From positions 40,747,280 to 40,811,279 of the forward strand of contig NC_083605.1 of NCBI RefSeq assembly GCF_029168945.1: a stretch of 64,000 bases of DNA. The letters run 5' to 3'. Positions 21,558 to 32,040 of the stretch are shown here, piece by piece. Both the position numbers and the translations under genes were made by a program. Origin of the DNA: Cannabis sativa (lineage: Eukaryota; Streptophyta; Magnoliopsida; Rosales; Cannabaceae). Each line of letters starts with the position of its first letter. Position 1 is the stretch's first letter. The notes below the pieces were generated by a model. That model saw only the letters and a program-made list of their open reading frames with translations. It had not been told where the DNA came from and did no database searches.

Positions 21558-23410
21558 TGTTGGAAATTATTTTACCAGGATCTAGATTTACTAACAAGTA
21601 TGCTTGATTAATACCCTAATATGAATTCTAAAACAATGAAAATAAACACATATAAAGTTTAGAAAACCTTACAGTGGGTGCAGCGGAATAATATGACTCC
21701 TTCCATTCAGATCTCTAGCCCTTGATTCCTTTCTGTAGCAGAGCATAATCAAGAGGTGAATCTAGATCTTCTTTTCTCCTTCTTTGATGCAGATTTTCCA
21801 TAGTCTTACATACTATGATTGAGATACCACTTGATGTGTGTGGGCACTAATCATTCACTCAAAGGTTTCAAAATTTAGATAGAAGAAAAGAGAGCGAGGC
21901 GTGTGGCTATCTCAAAGAAACTAATTGTTCAAAGGTTGTGTCAGTTCTCTGTTTCCTGAAGGCAACACTTTCTATTTATAGAATACCCTCTAGGTTTAGG
22001 TTAGAATTGTATGGCATTAAAATAATGAAAAATACAAATGCCAATTCTCATGCATGTGGCCGGCCATACAAAGGGATTGGGCCTCACTTTACAACTTTCC
22101 CATTTTGTTATTTTCCATTCCCATTTTCTCAAAAATGCCAATTTTCTAATTTAACCTTTTAAATGCCAATTCTAATTATTTAATAACTTGAAAATAATTA
22201 TTAAATAATATTTCCATTTAATATGTTTATTAATTTAGACATATAAAGTCTCTTAATCAATAAATAAACCTAGAATCTCTATTCTTTATAATTTCGCCCT
22301 TGCTTAGTGAAAATTCATAAAGTAGATATAGTCTAACTTTTAGAATTTTAATTGATTAATTAAAATCAATTAACTGAGTCTTACAAGCAGTATGGTTTCA
22401 ACTAGTATGGGGACCATGGGTGTATATAACCGAGCTTCGAATAAGTCAAACCGAATTTACCAAGTAAATTCCCTAACTTATTAATTCCTCATTGAATCCA
22501 CACTTAGAACTAGGAATTGCACTCTCAGTCATATAGAACGCTCTATATGTTCCATGATATAGACACGTCATTAGTTATCCATTGTTATAACCCTAATGTG
22601 ATCAATGACCCTCTAATAGATGATCTACATTGAAAAGGCACTACTGTTACCGCTACACCTTCATGTATTTTATCCTTAAAACACTTAGCTCCGTATAAAT
22701 GATATTTCAGCAAAGTGAAATGAGATCTCCATCATTTATTTCTGTTTAGCCAAGCTCGAAGGATATCATCGTTTCACTTCTAAGTTCCTATAGAAGTTAT
22801 AGATTCCATCTTTATGGTAGCGCTCCCACTCAATTATACTATCATGTTCCCAAAATGTACGTATCACCCTGACCCAAAAGTAGGCTTAACTAACAAATCA
22901 AAGAACATGTATAGTACTCTTGAGATCGAACCTACCAATATCAGGATTAAGGTCATTTGATCTATGATCAACAGGTGATATTGAATTGAATAGATATTAC
23001 AGTAAGTTTAATATATCTAATCAAAGTTCAATATCGGTCCCTTCCGATGTATACTCCATACATCCGATATTGGTAAACTTTGCCAATGTCCTGGAAAGGA
23101 CATAACACTTTTCCAAGGTGTAAGAATACCTATCGCTGATTATACCATGTCAGTCTAAATCCAGTGCTCTGACAAATCAGGGAATAAACTTTTGAACATA
23201 TAATTAAGATTATATTCCACTGTGCTAACAACACTATAATCTTTAACAAACTCATTTGTTCTGGACTTAAAAAGAATTCATAAATTATATACATATAATC
23301 ATAAAATAAATCATGTGAACCATGCAACATAAAATATTATTTCTGATCTTTATTAATAAGTAAATCTGATTATATTGAAATGAGTTTTATTTAGGGCCCA
23401 AAACCCAACA
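21558..23410 (-). repeat. 5' LTR of copia A, intact
   Basis: 1853 bases, TG...CA ends in reverse orientation (TGTTGGAAATTA...GGGCCCAAAACCCAACA). Promoter box TATTTATA at 21973-21980. Very similar to 9754-11256 plus 13121-13473. Confidence 0.95.
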
Positions 23411-24135
23411 ACACCCAAGTCGCTTCTTCAACCTTGCTGTTCCTCCATAGCACTATAGCTAGCGAAATATTCTTGTTCCGCAACACTTTTTCTTTCTTGT
23501 CCAGAATTTGTTGGTTGTTCATCATATGACAAGTCCATTTGAAGCTCGATATCTTCATAGCTTAAAACATGAGTCGTATCAAATACATACTTTTGAAGCA
23601 TCGAGATGTGAAACACGTTATGAACCCTAGATAAAGTAGCGGGTAGGGCTAGTATATACGCTACATGACCTACCCTTTCAAGAATCTCAAATGGACAAAT
23701 AAATCTAGGGCTTAACTTTCCTTTCTTTCTGAACCTCTGAATTCCCTTCATTGGGGATACTCGAAGGAAAACAAAATCCCCAACCTGGAACTCAATATCT
23801 CTAGGCTTTGGATCAGCGTAGCTCTTTTGTCTACTTTGTGCGGCAAACATACGAGCTTGAATCTTCTCAATGGCCTTACTTATTCTTTGGACTGCCTCAG
23901 GTCCAAGATATCTACGTTCATTGGCTTCATCCCAATGAATGGGCGACCGACACTTTCTTCCATAAATCATCGCATACGGTGCCATGCCAATAGTACTTTG
24001 ATAACTATTATTATACGAGAATTTGATTAAAGGAAGATACTTGTTCCAAGAACCCTCAAAATCTAATACACACACTCGAAGCATATCCTCAAGTATCTGA
24101 ATAGTCCTCTCAGATTGACCATCATTTTGGCCTTC
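23411..24135 (-). pseudogene. Integrase core and C-terminus of Gypsy C, truncated
   Basis: The minus frame 24084-23428 (218 codons) starts near the end of the integrase core (EDMLRVCVLDFEGSWNKYLP) and runs through YNNSYQSTIGMAPY, the GPY/F-type module (SPRFICPFEILERVGHVAYIL) and HNVFHISMLQKYV to the start of a chromodomain-like tail. It is the same family as D and E but clearly more diverged. Homology stops at about 24135 after the QSERTIQ-like region; the catalytic DD and all upstream pol are missing. The terminal codons continue at 9753-9669, beyond copia A. Confidence 0.85.
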
Positions 24136-24832
24136 ACTATGATTCTTAACTCTTTAAGTCATAAAGAATATGAGGCACATATTCGAGTTTTGAAAGAAAA
24201 ACACAAATTGGGATTCAAGACTTACCTTGGTCAGCCTAGAAGGTCTTGCGTGAGACCTGGCTGGCCCTAAGGCTTAAGCATCGGAGTTGGCCAACTTTAG
24301 GGTTTTACCCTATAAAGCTTGCCTATTCATGCCTGGGTTTGGTGACCCTGGCCAGTTCTTGGCTGAGTCATGGGACCTTGGTCAACCCTTTCAAGGCTTG
24401 GCAACCTTGGCTAGCATGTGCCTTGGTTCTAAGTGGGTGGCCAGTTTTTTGTTCTCTTATGACTTCGGCAAGAGTTTGGCTCTGTAGGCATATACAACCA
24501 TAGCCTCATACGTGTTTTCCTTAGAAACTCTGTATGAGGCTTAATGGTGAGCGTATTGTAGTTGAATGTTCAATTTAAAGCTCAGCATGGTTTAGTTCCT
24601 TTAAGGAACTCTGCCTTAGTCGTAGCCCGATACGTGGCCCCTATAAGAGCTTTGTCCAGGTCTTTTCTAGCTATACAGTTCTAGGAGGGTGTTGGCCTTA
24701 TGCATGCAAACCAATCTCATATCCGGCCTCAAGGCTTTCATGTTCTTACTTTGGCCTATAGGCCTTCTATTTTTGAACACTACTATTATTTAGCCTTGAA
24801 GCCATCTATGATGGACATATGATCATCCTGGC
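24136..24832. other. Unclassified segment left of element D
   Basis: No convincing gene. It is continuous with 34285 onwards once D and one TSD copy are removed, so it is probably part of the same old Tat-type Gypsy relic. It holds scattered TTGGCC/GGCCTT-rich words. A short plus-strand stretch near 24155 (HKEYEAHIRVLKEKHK) faintly resembles an RT motif but is too short to claim. Confidence 0.4.
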
Positions 24833-25246
24833 TGTAACACCCTAACTACCTTAGGCGTATTACGTGATTTTTAAACGTACTGTGCAGCTCGTTGCTAATC
24901 AACGAGGTTTATGGAAAAACGTGATTAATTAAAATTTTGCTTTTTGATTAAACTTGAAAACCATATTACAAAAGACTCGGGATCCCGATTATAAAAATAT
25001 TTACAAAAAGTTTAACTGTTTCACTGTTACATCAAAATAAAAGTCGTCTAACGACCAGTTACAAAAAACTCAGCCTTGCTGTCCCGAGGATCGTACGCTC
25101 CAGGCCTAACCGCCCCGACATGTACAATCTCATAAGCTCGCTCACGGTCCATCAGCTATAGCCTTGCCTTTACCTACACATGAACATAAACTGTGAGTCG
25201 ACAGACTCAGTAAGAAAAGCATAATAATATCATACATAATTCTAAC

Positions 25247-25338
25247 TGTCGTGTCCAACACGATACTGAGTCCCGCTACTGCCATGTCCAACATGGTACT
25301 GAGCCACTACTGCCATGTCCAACATGGTACTGAGTTTT
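25247..25338. repeat. Hairpin tandem array in Gypsy D/E LTRs
   Basis: Three units of about 31-33 bases ending GGTACTGAG or GATACTGAG. Each contains an inverted repeat around CCA: CGTGT-CCA-ACACG in unit 1, and CATGT-CCA-ACATG in units 2 and 3. The stems differ by paired changes. The same array is in the other three LTRs (32455-32543, 45413-45493, 52609-52694). Confidence 0.85.
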
Positions 25339-25867
25339 GAACGTTCATAGGAACGGTACTATTGACAAGTATCCTCCTGATCGGTTGAACCGGTCATACT
25401 CCGGCTGCTGGTCATACTCCAGCCTGTACCGACGGGATAGGTCAATAGCACTGAACCACCAACCAAATGTCAGCCTGATCGGTCGAACCGGTCATACTCC
25501 GGCTGCTGGTCATACTCCAGCCTGTACCGACGTCACAGGGTTGGATGGTTCGAAGCCTATATACATAACTAATGTAATCTAGCAGGCTTCGTACATGCAC
25601 GCTAAACATGTAATCTACATATGCATACTGTTATACTAATCTTACCTGGATTCCGATTTCAGGTGTGCCGGTCAACCTGAATGGAACTGAAGCTGAGCGG
25701 CGGATTACTGGCTCCTAAACCATAAAAATCACAACGCTATAAGTGACACGCTAAATCACTTCCCGGGGACTAAAACTTGGAACTAAAAGTTTCCCTATCG
25801 ATAAAAAGCATGGCAATACCCCTAAAAACATAAAAACGAGGAAAACTAGGGTCCCTGAATTTTCCCC

Positions 25868-25960
25868 AACCGGTAGACCGGTTGCCCAACCGGAATTCCG
25901 GTTCTGGAAAAATTCAGAACCCTCATCCGGAATTCCGGATGTACAACCGGAATTCCGGTT
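25868..25960. repeat. Palindrome cluster in Gypsy D LTR
   Basis: Within 93 bases: near-palindrome ACCGGTAGACCGGT, then perfect AACCGGAATTCCGGTT (25888-25903), CATCCGGAATTCCGGATG (25924-25941) and AACCGGAATTCCGGTT again (25945-25960). Counterparts: 33070-33163 (D, other LTR), 46017-46108 and 53226-53314 (E). On the minus strand this lies well downstream of the presumed start, in transcribed LTR sequence. Confidence 0.9.
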
Positions 25961-27084
25961 CCTCGCAGGCAGCCAACTAAAATTTTCATAACTCGACCAA
26001 TTCAACCCCAATTGGTACCAAACTTTCCAGACCTGCTCTAAACACCCCAAAGAACAAATCTAAGGCCTCAAAACCACCCAGAAAACACATATACGAAAAT
26101 CACCATTGGAGCTCAAGCTTTGAGTTCCAAACTCAAGCTTGAGCAAATCCACCTAAACATGCATTCCACTAGCTTAAATCTACTTAAACTAGCATATAAT
26201 CACCTCTTAAAACTATAAAGAACATCCAAAGAACTTCACAAAGAACAAATAGAACCATTTCATTCAAAAATCACATATTTGTATAGGAAATTCAAAGCTT
26301 TAAACAACACCACTAGCATGCATTAAAACCTATATAATCCATCCATATAAAACCTAATTAAGCTACTGGAAACAACAATTAAAGATAGCAACATACAGCT
26401 TTACAAACTAACATGCAACCTACCATTTTCACCTCAAAAACATCAAGAACAAAAGAATAGTTGAGAACCACTTACAAGTAACTATGGATCATAAAACCAA
26501 CACAAAAAGGGCTTGAATCACCAAGGAAAACTCCTCCTCCTTGCTGCTCAAAGAGGGCCGAAAGAGAGAGAGAGGCTTGAGAGAGAGTGTTTGAAAGTTT
26601 TTTGTAAATTTTCTCTAAGTGTAATGTTTTGTAAAAATAAATAAGTGAAAAAACCATTTACATATACTCATTTCAGCCAACAATTAATCAAATAAACACT
26701 TATTTTCCATTTCACAAAATCACAAAAGACAAAAATACTAATGGGGCAAAAAGACCATTTTGCCCCTCCACCATAAAACCACATAAATCATACTAAAGGG
26801 GTATTTTTGGGAAATTCTAAATTCCCGGCCATTCCCGACATTCCCAATGTCTAAAACCCGTCCCCAAATTACTAACATACTAAGTTGTGATTTCTACTGA
26901 GCCAAACGCCGAGTTCCAAAATACCGGGCACCGGAAATGCAAAATATAAAAACTACTGATGACATAATCATGCATTTCTGAATTCCATAAATAACAGTAA
27001 CAAATTATTTAAATAGCTATAAATAATTTCATATTTAAACATAAACAACTGCTAATTTCCAAATTAACTAAGCGGGCTTTACAA

Positions 27085-30000
27085 CTATTCCCCCCTTAAA
27101 AGGATTTCGTCCCCGAAATCTAACCTGAATAACTCTGGATATTGAGCTCGCATATCTGACTCTAGCTCCCAGGTGGCTTCTTCCACCTTACTGTTTTTCC
27201 AGAGAACCTTGACCAATGCTATGGTCTTATTCCGAAGGACTTTATCCTTTCTATCCAGGATCTGCACTGGTTGTTCCTCATATGACATGTCTGGCTGAAG
27301 CTGAAGACTCTCATAACTGAGTATATGAGAGGGGTCTGAAACGTATTTTCTCAACATTGAGACATGGAATACGTTGTGCACTGCTGATAAGGCTGGAGGC
27401 AATGCTAACCGATATGCCACTTGACCTATCTTCTCGAGAATCTCGAAAGGTCCTGTAAATCTAGGGCATAACTTGCCTCTTTTCCCGAAACGTTTAATCC
27501 CCTTCATCGGAGATACCCGTAAAAATACATGTTCCCCTACTTGGAACTCAACATCTCGCGTTTCGGACCGCGTAACTCTTCCGTCCGCTTCCGTGAGGCA
27601 AGCATTCTAGCTTTTATCTTTTCTATCGCCTCATTGGTCCGCTGAACTGACTCTGGACCTAGGTATTTCCTCTCCCCTGTCTCATCCCAGTGGATAGGGG
27701 ATCTACATTTCCTACCGTACAACAGTTCATAGGGAGCCATCCCTATCGTACTCTGATAACTGTTGTTGTACGAAAATTCTATCAACGGTAGATATTTACT
27801 CCATGAACCCTCAAAGTCCATAACACAGGCTCTCAACATATCCTCCAATATCTGAATTGTCCCTTCGGACTGACCATCTGTCTGAGGATGGAATGCTGTA
27901 CTGAATTTTAGCTTCATACCCATTGCCCGTTGCAAACTTTGCCAAAATTTGGAGGTGAACTTCGGATCCCTGTCCGAAACTATAGACTTCGGTACCCCGT
28001 GAAGTCTCACTATCTCTCTGACGTACAGTTCTGCCAACTGATCCACTGAAAATGTTGTTCTAACCTACAGAAGTGAGCAGATTTCGTAAATCGGTCCACC
28101 ACTACCCAGATGGAATCATACAAACCCGTGGTCCTAGGTAACCCGACCACAAAATCCATCGTAATATCCTCACATTTCCATTCTGGTAGGGTTAGAGGCT
28201 GCAACAACCCTGCTGGTCTCTGATGTTCAGCCTTAATCTGCTGACACGTGAGGCATCTCGATACGAATTCTACTAAATTCTTCTTCATACCGCTCCACCA
28301 GAAGTACGGTTTCAAATCTTGGTACATCTTGGTGGTACCGGGATGCTGAGAATATGGAGTAGAATGAGCCTCCTCAAAGATCTCATTTCTCAGTTCCACA
28401 CTGTTCGGAACACAAACCCTAGCTTTATATAAAAGCATCCCACTGTCTGACACTGAAAAGTCTTTGGCTTGACCAGCCAATACCTCATCTCGGATCTTCA
28501 CTAACTCCGGATCTGTCATCTGAGCGACCTTTATTCTTTCCAACAGATCAGATTGCAGTGTTAAGTTGTGAAGCTGACCTACCACAAACTCAATGCTGGA
28601 TCTAACCATATCCTCTGCTAGCTGAGGTGAGATCTGAACCATGCTAGCTACTTGCCCGGGACCCTTTCTGCTCAAGGCATCGGCCACTACATTGGCTTTT
28701 CTGGGATGATAGAGGATCTCGCAATCGTAATCCTTCACTAATTCCAACCAACGCCTTTGTCTCATGTTCAAATCTTTCTGAGTAAAGAAATACTTAAGAC
28801 TTTTATGGTCGGTATAGATCTCACACTTCTCCCCATAAAGGTAATGCCGCCAAATCTTTAGTGCAAAAACCACTGCGGCTAATTCTAAATCATGAGTCGG
28901 GTATCGCTGTTCATAATCCTTTAACTGACGGGAGGCATAAGCGATAACCCGATCGGCTTGCATCAATACACACCCCAAACCCTGTTTGGATGCGTCACAG
29001 AAGACTACGAACTTCTCCTTGTCCGAAGGCAAAGCTAGCACCGGAGCAGTAATCAATCTCTGCTTCAGCTCCTGAAAGCTAGCTTCACATTTATCTGACC
29101 AGATGAATCGCTGATTCTTCTTTGTAAGCTCGGTTAGGGGCATTGAAATTTTGGAGAACCCCTCCACGAACCTACGGTAGTACCCAGCTAAACCCAAGAA
29201 GCTTCTGATCTCTGTCACTGTCTTCGGTCTCGGCCAATCCCTGACGGATTCAATCTTCCCGGGATCCACCTTGATCCCATCTTTACTCACAATGTGCCCC
29301 AGGAAGTACACCTGAGACAACCAGAACTCACATTTCTTGAACTTGGCGTAGAGCTTATGTTCTCGAAGTCGTTGCAGTACCATCTGAAGATGTAACTCAT
29401 GCTCCTCTTCTGATTGAGAGTACACGAGGATGTCATCGATAAACACAATCACACAGATATCGAGGAAATCCTTGAATACTCTATTCATCAGGTCCATGAA
29501 TGCTGCAGGAGCATTGGTTAGTCCGAATGACATAACCAGAAACTCGTAATGTCCATACCTAGTGCGGAAAGCCGTCTTTGGAATGTCCTCCTCTCGGATT
29601 CTCAACTGATGATAACCCGAACGGAGATCAATCTTAGAAAAGACTGTCTTCCCCTGAAGCTGATCGAACAAGTCATCGATCCTAGGTAATGGGTATTTAT
29701 TCTTCACCGTCAGCTTGTTCAACTCCCTGTAGTCGATGCACATCCTCATAGATCCATCCTTCTTCTTGACGAACAAAACCGGGGCTCCCCAAGGTGACAC
29801 ACTGGGCCGAATGAACCCTATGTCAAGCAACCCTTGGAGCTGAATCTTTAATTCCTTAAGTTCAGCTGGAGCCATCCTATACGGGGCTTTAGAAACCGGA
29901 TCCACCCCTGGTGCCAAGTCAATCACGAAATCAATCTCTCGCTGAGGTGGTAACCCTGGAAGTTCTTCGGGAAAAACGTCCAAAAATTCCCGAACCACTC

Positions 30001-30580
30001 TGATGTCCTCTGGCCGAATGGTGTCTGGCCGAGTGGTGTCCACCACCACGGCCAGAAACCCTAAGCACCCGCCGTGCAACAATTCTCTCGCTGACATAGC
30101 CAAGATCACCGGGATCCGAGATCCCCGAACCGAACCAACAAAAACAAACGGTTCTTCACTTTCCGGTTGGAAGACCACCATCTTCCTTTTACAGTCAATG
30201 CTCGCCGAATATTTAGATAGGAAATCCATTCCTAAAATAATATCAAATTCGACTAAGCTCATCTCTATCAGATCAGCGCTTAACTCTCTACCATCTATCC
30301 TGATCGGCATAGACCTATTCCACCTATTGGAGATAACCAATTCTCCGCTGTGTAACGTGGTTCCAAACCCTGATTCATATCTATCATAGGGTCTACCCAA
30401 TTTACTAAAGACTCTGGCCGCCACATAAGAATGTGTAGCCCTTAATCAAACAAGATCGAATATAGCGAGTTGTTAATAGAAAGCTGACCTGTGACTACTG
30501 ATGGGCCGGCATCCGCATCACCGCGTGATAGCGAACACCCCGGGCCGGAGTGGGTATCGCCGGAGCTCTCTGCCTCCGTC
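27085..30580 (-). pseudogene. Gypsy D pol: protease, RT, RNase H, integrase
   Basis: Main frame 30424-28010 (804 codons), then 28046-27537 and 27507-27085. It contains the aspartic protease region (after a frame break near 30430), RT with the FIDDIL catalytic motif (about residue 330), RNase H ([22 protein letters not shown]), the integrase zinc finger (HPGTTKMYQ...CLTCQQIK) and core ([21 protein letters not shown]), then a chromodomain-like tail (KVLWKNSKVEEATWELES). Pol copies RNA into DNA and integrates it. The breaks at about 30430, 28040 and 27530 are short indels where element E keeps the frame; some may be consensus errors. Confidence 0.93.
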
Positions 30581-31758
30581 CCGAGCCGGGGACATTCCCT
30601 CTTGAAGTGTCCGGCATGCCACAATGACAGCATCCCTGACCTTTACATTCGCCCCGATGGTGCCTCTTGCGGCCTAGGGCACTCGGGATAGGAGAATCGG
30701 GTCTCGGCACCACCAGACGACTCCTCTCGTTCGGTTCCCCCGAACGTCTTGTTCGACTCGAGCCACCGGAAGCGTGGGTGCCCTCTTCCTTCGATCAATG
30801 GCCGAACCACTACTCCCCCGCTAAAGCCCGATGCAGAGGGGTAGGAGCCCCGCCACTAACCGAGTACTCGCCGATTCTCGACATGCACCCCACCGCGCCC
30901 TCGCTCGCGGCTGCCTTCTCCACCATCTGAGCATAGGTGGTGCTGTCGTCGGTGGTAATCATCAGATCATGCCTGATCTTGGGATTCAACCCGTCCAGAT
31001 ACTTCTCCTTCTTGCTGAAGTCGGTTGGCACAATTCCCGAGGCTAACCTCGCCAACCGATCAAACTGAGTAGTATACTCAGTGACGCTCATGTTCTCCCG
31101 CTGGGTCAGGTGAACGAACTCTTTCCTCTTGGCGCTTCTAACCGCCTCGTTGTAGTATTTCGCATTAAAGAGTTCCTGGAACCTTTCCCAGGTCATGGTG
31201 GTGACGTCATGGATCTGAGACACCATGTCCCACCATACCAGGGCGTCCTCCTGGAACTGAAACGTGGCGCACACCACTCTGTCGTTACCGGTGACACCCA
31301 TGAAATTCAGAATTTTGGTGATCACCGTCAGCCACTGTTCGGCTTTCATCACGTCCGGACCTCCCAGGAATACCGGAGGTGCTTGCTTCCGGAACCGCTC
31401 ATACAATGGTTCCAATCTATGGGCCGCCACCACTATCTCGGCCTGGGCAGCAGGGGCAGGTGCCACTGGAACTATGGGCACAGGAACTGCAGGAGCACCC
31501 TGCTGTCTCAACCTCTGAATCTCGAGGTCTTGCTCTTCGATCCGGGCTTGCATCTCCGCAAACCGCAACTCCCACCCGGGGCTCCCCGATCGGCCGGGGA
31601 GCCTGGGCAGCCTGTGGCGGGTTCTCATCACCCCGGCCACGAGCCCTGCCTCGGGGACCTCTGCCTCGGCCCCTAGCAGGTGGGGGAAACTGAGCTCCCT
31701 GTCCTTGGTTCGACCCTACGGAGTTGCCCTGACTCCTGGTAGTCCGCCTGGCGTCCAT
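30580..31758 (-). pseudogene. Gypsy D gag (capsid and zinc knuckle), frame-shifted
   Basis: It starts at MDARRTTRSQGN (31758), chosen because E has an in-frame stop directly upstream of the same Met. A basic Arg/Gly-rich N-terminus is followed by a coiled segment (QARIEEQDLEIQRL) and the retrotransposon Gag core (AEQWLTVITKILNFMGV, WWDMVSQIHDVT, LFNAKYYNEAVRS), then a CCHC knuckle (CHCGMP..., continuing [10 protein letters not shown] in another frame). Frame changes near 31570, 30840 and 30630. Gag forms the virus-like particle. Confidence 0.9.
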
Positions 31759-32025
31759 CTGATTAGAACCGCCTGCGAAACCAAGAGTTGGCATATCAGG
31801 TCGTATTCAAGGCGAGCTTACTAATGCCGCTTAATTTGGAAATTAGAAATGAAACATGCGCCTATTCTACTATCAGGCTACTAACATGCTTCCTAGCAGG
31901 CTTTTCTTTTTCATAACTGAATAAAATAAACTACTAAAGCAATAAAGGCTTATCGAACCGTGAACCGAGCTAACTGCTGATGATGATTGTACATGTCGTG
32001 ACGATCTTCGGAAGACAACCTGGCG

Positions 32026-32037
32026 GCTCTGATACCA
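32026..32037 (-). other. Primer binding site of Gypsy D (tRNA-iMet)
   Basis: The minus strand reads TGGTATCAGAGC, three bases inside the 5' LTR end at 32041. Element E has the same at 52179-52190. Confidence 0.93.
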
Positions 32038-32040
32038 AAT

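Larger units (their letters stand above)
9754..23410 (-). mobile_element. Copia element A, non-autonomous, full length
   Basis: On the minus strand: 5' LTR 23410-21558, primer site 21555-21544 (complement of tRNA-iMet), body, PPT next to 13474, and 3' LTR 13473-9754. The TSD is ACACC at 9749-9753 and 23411-23415, a perfect 5-bp match. It sits in the integrase end of Gypsy C. Without its two nested solo LTRs it would be about 9.9 kb with ~1.85-kb LTRs. There is no long ORF in the body; only a decayed copia RNase H is detectable (13880-14150). The two LTRs are very similar by eye, so insertion was fairly recent although the body is coding-dead. It is the sister of element B. Confidence 0.93.
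24833..27083 (-). repeat. 3' LTR of Gypsy D
   Basis: 2251 bases. On the minus strand there is a TATA-like TTATTTATTT near 26644-26636, followed by a CT-repeat leader (about 26590-26560). Downstream lie the palindrome cluster (25868-25960), a 59-base direct duplication (25376-25434 and 25473-25532) and a hairpin tandem array (25247-25338). Confidence 0.93.

Noticed and set aside
24150..24210. HKEYEAHIRVLKEKHK on the plus strand as an RT remnant
   Set aside because: Too short, no neighbouring RT motifs in order, opposite to the surrounding elements.
25376..25532. CRISPR-like spaced repeats in Gypsy LTRs
   Set aside because: Only two copies of a 59-base unit with one spacer, in a plant LTR and repeated in each LTR; a direct duplication.
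31110..31676. 188-codon plus-strand frame
   Set aside because: Antisense shadow of the GC-rich gag of element D; the same happens at 51087-51557 in E.
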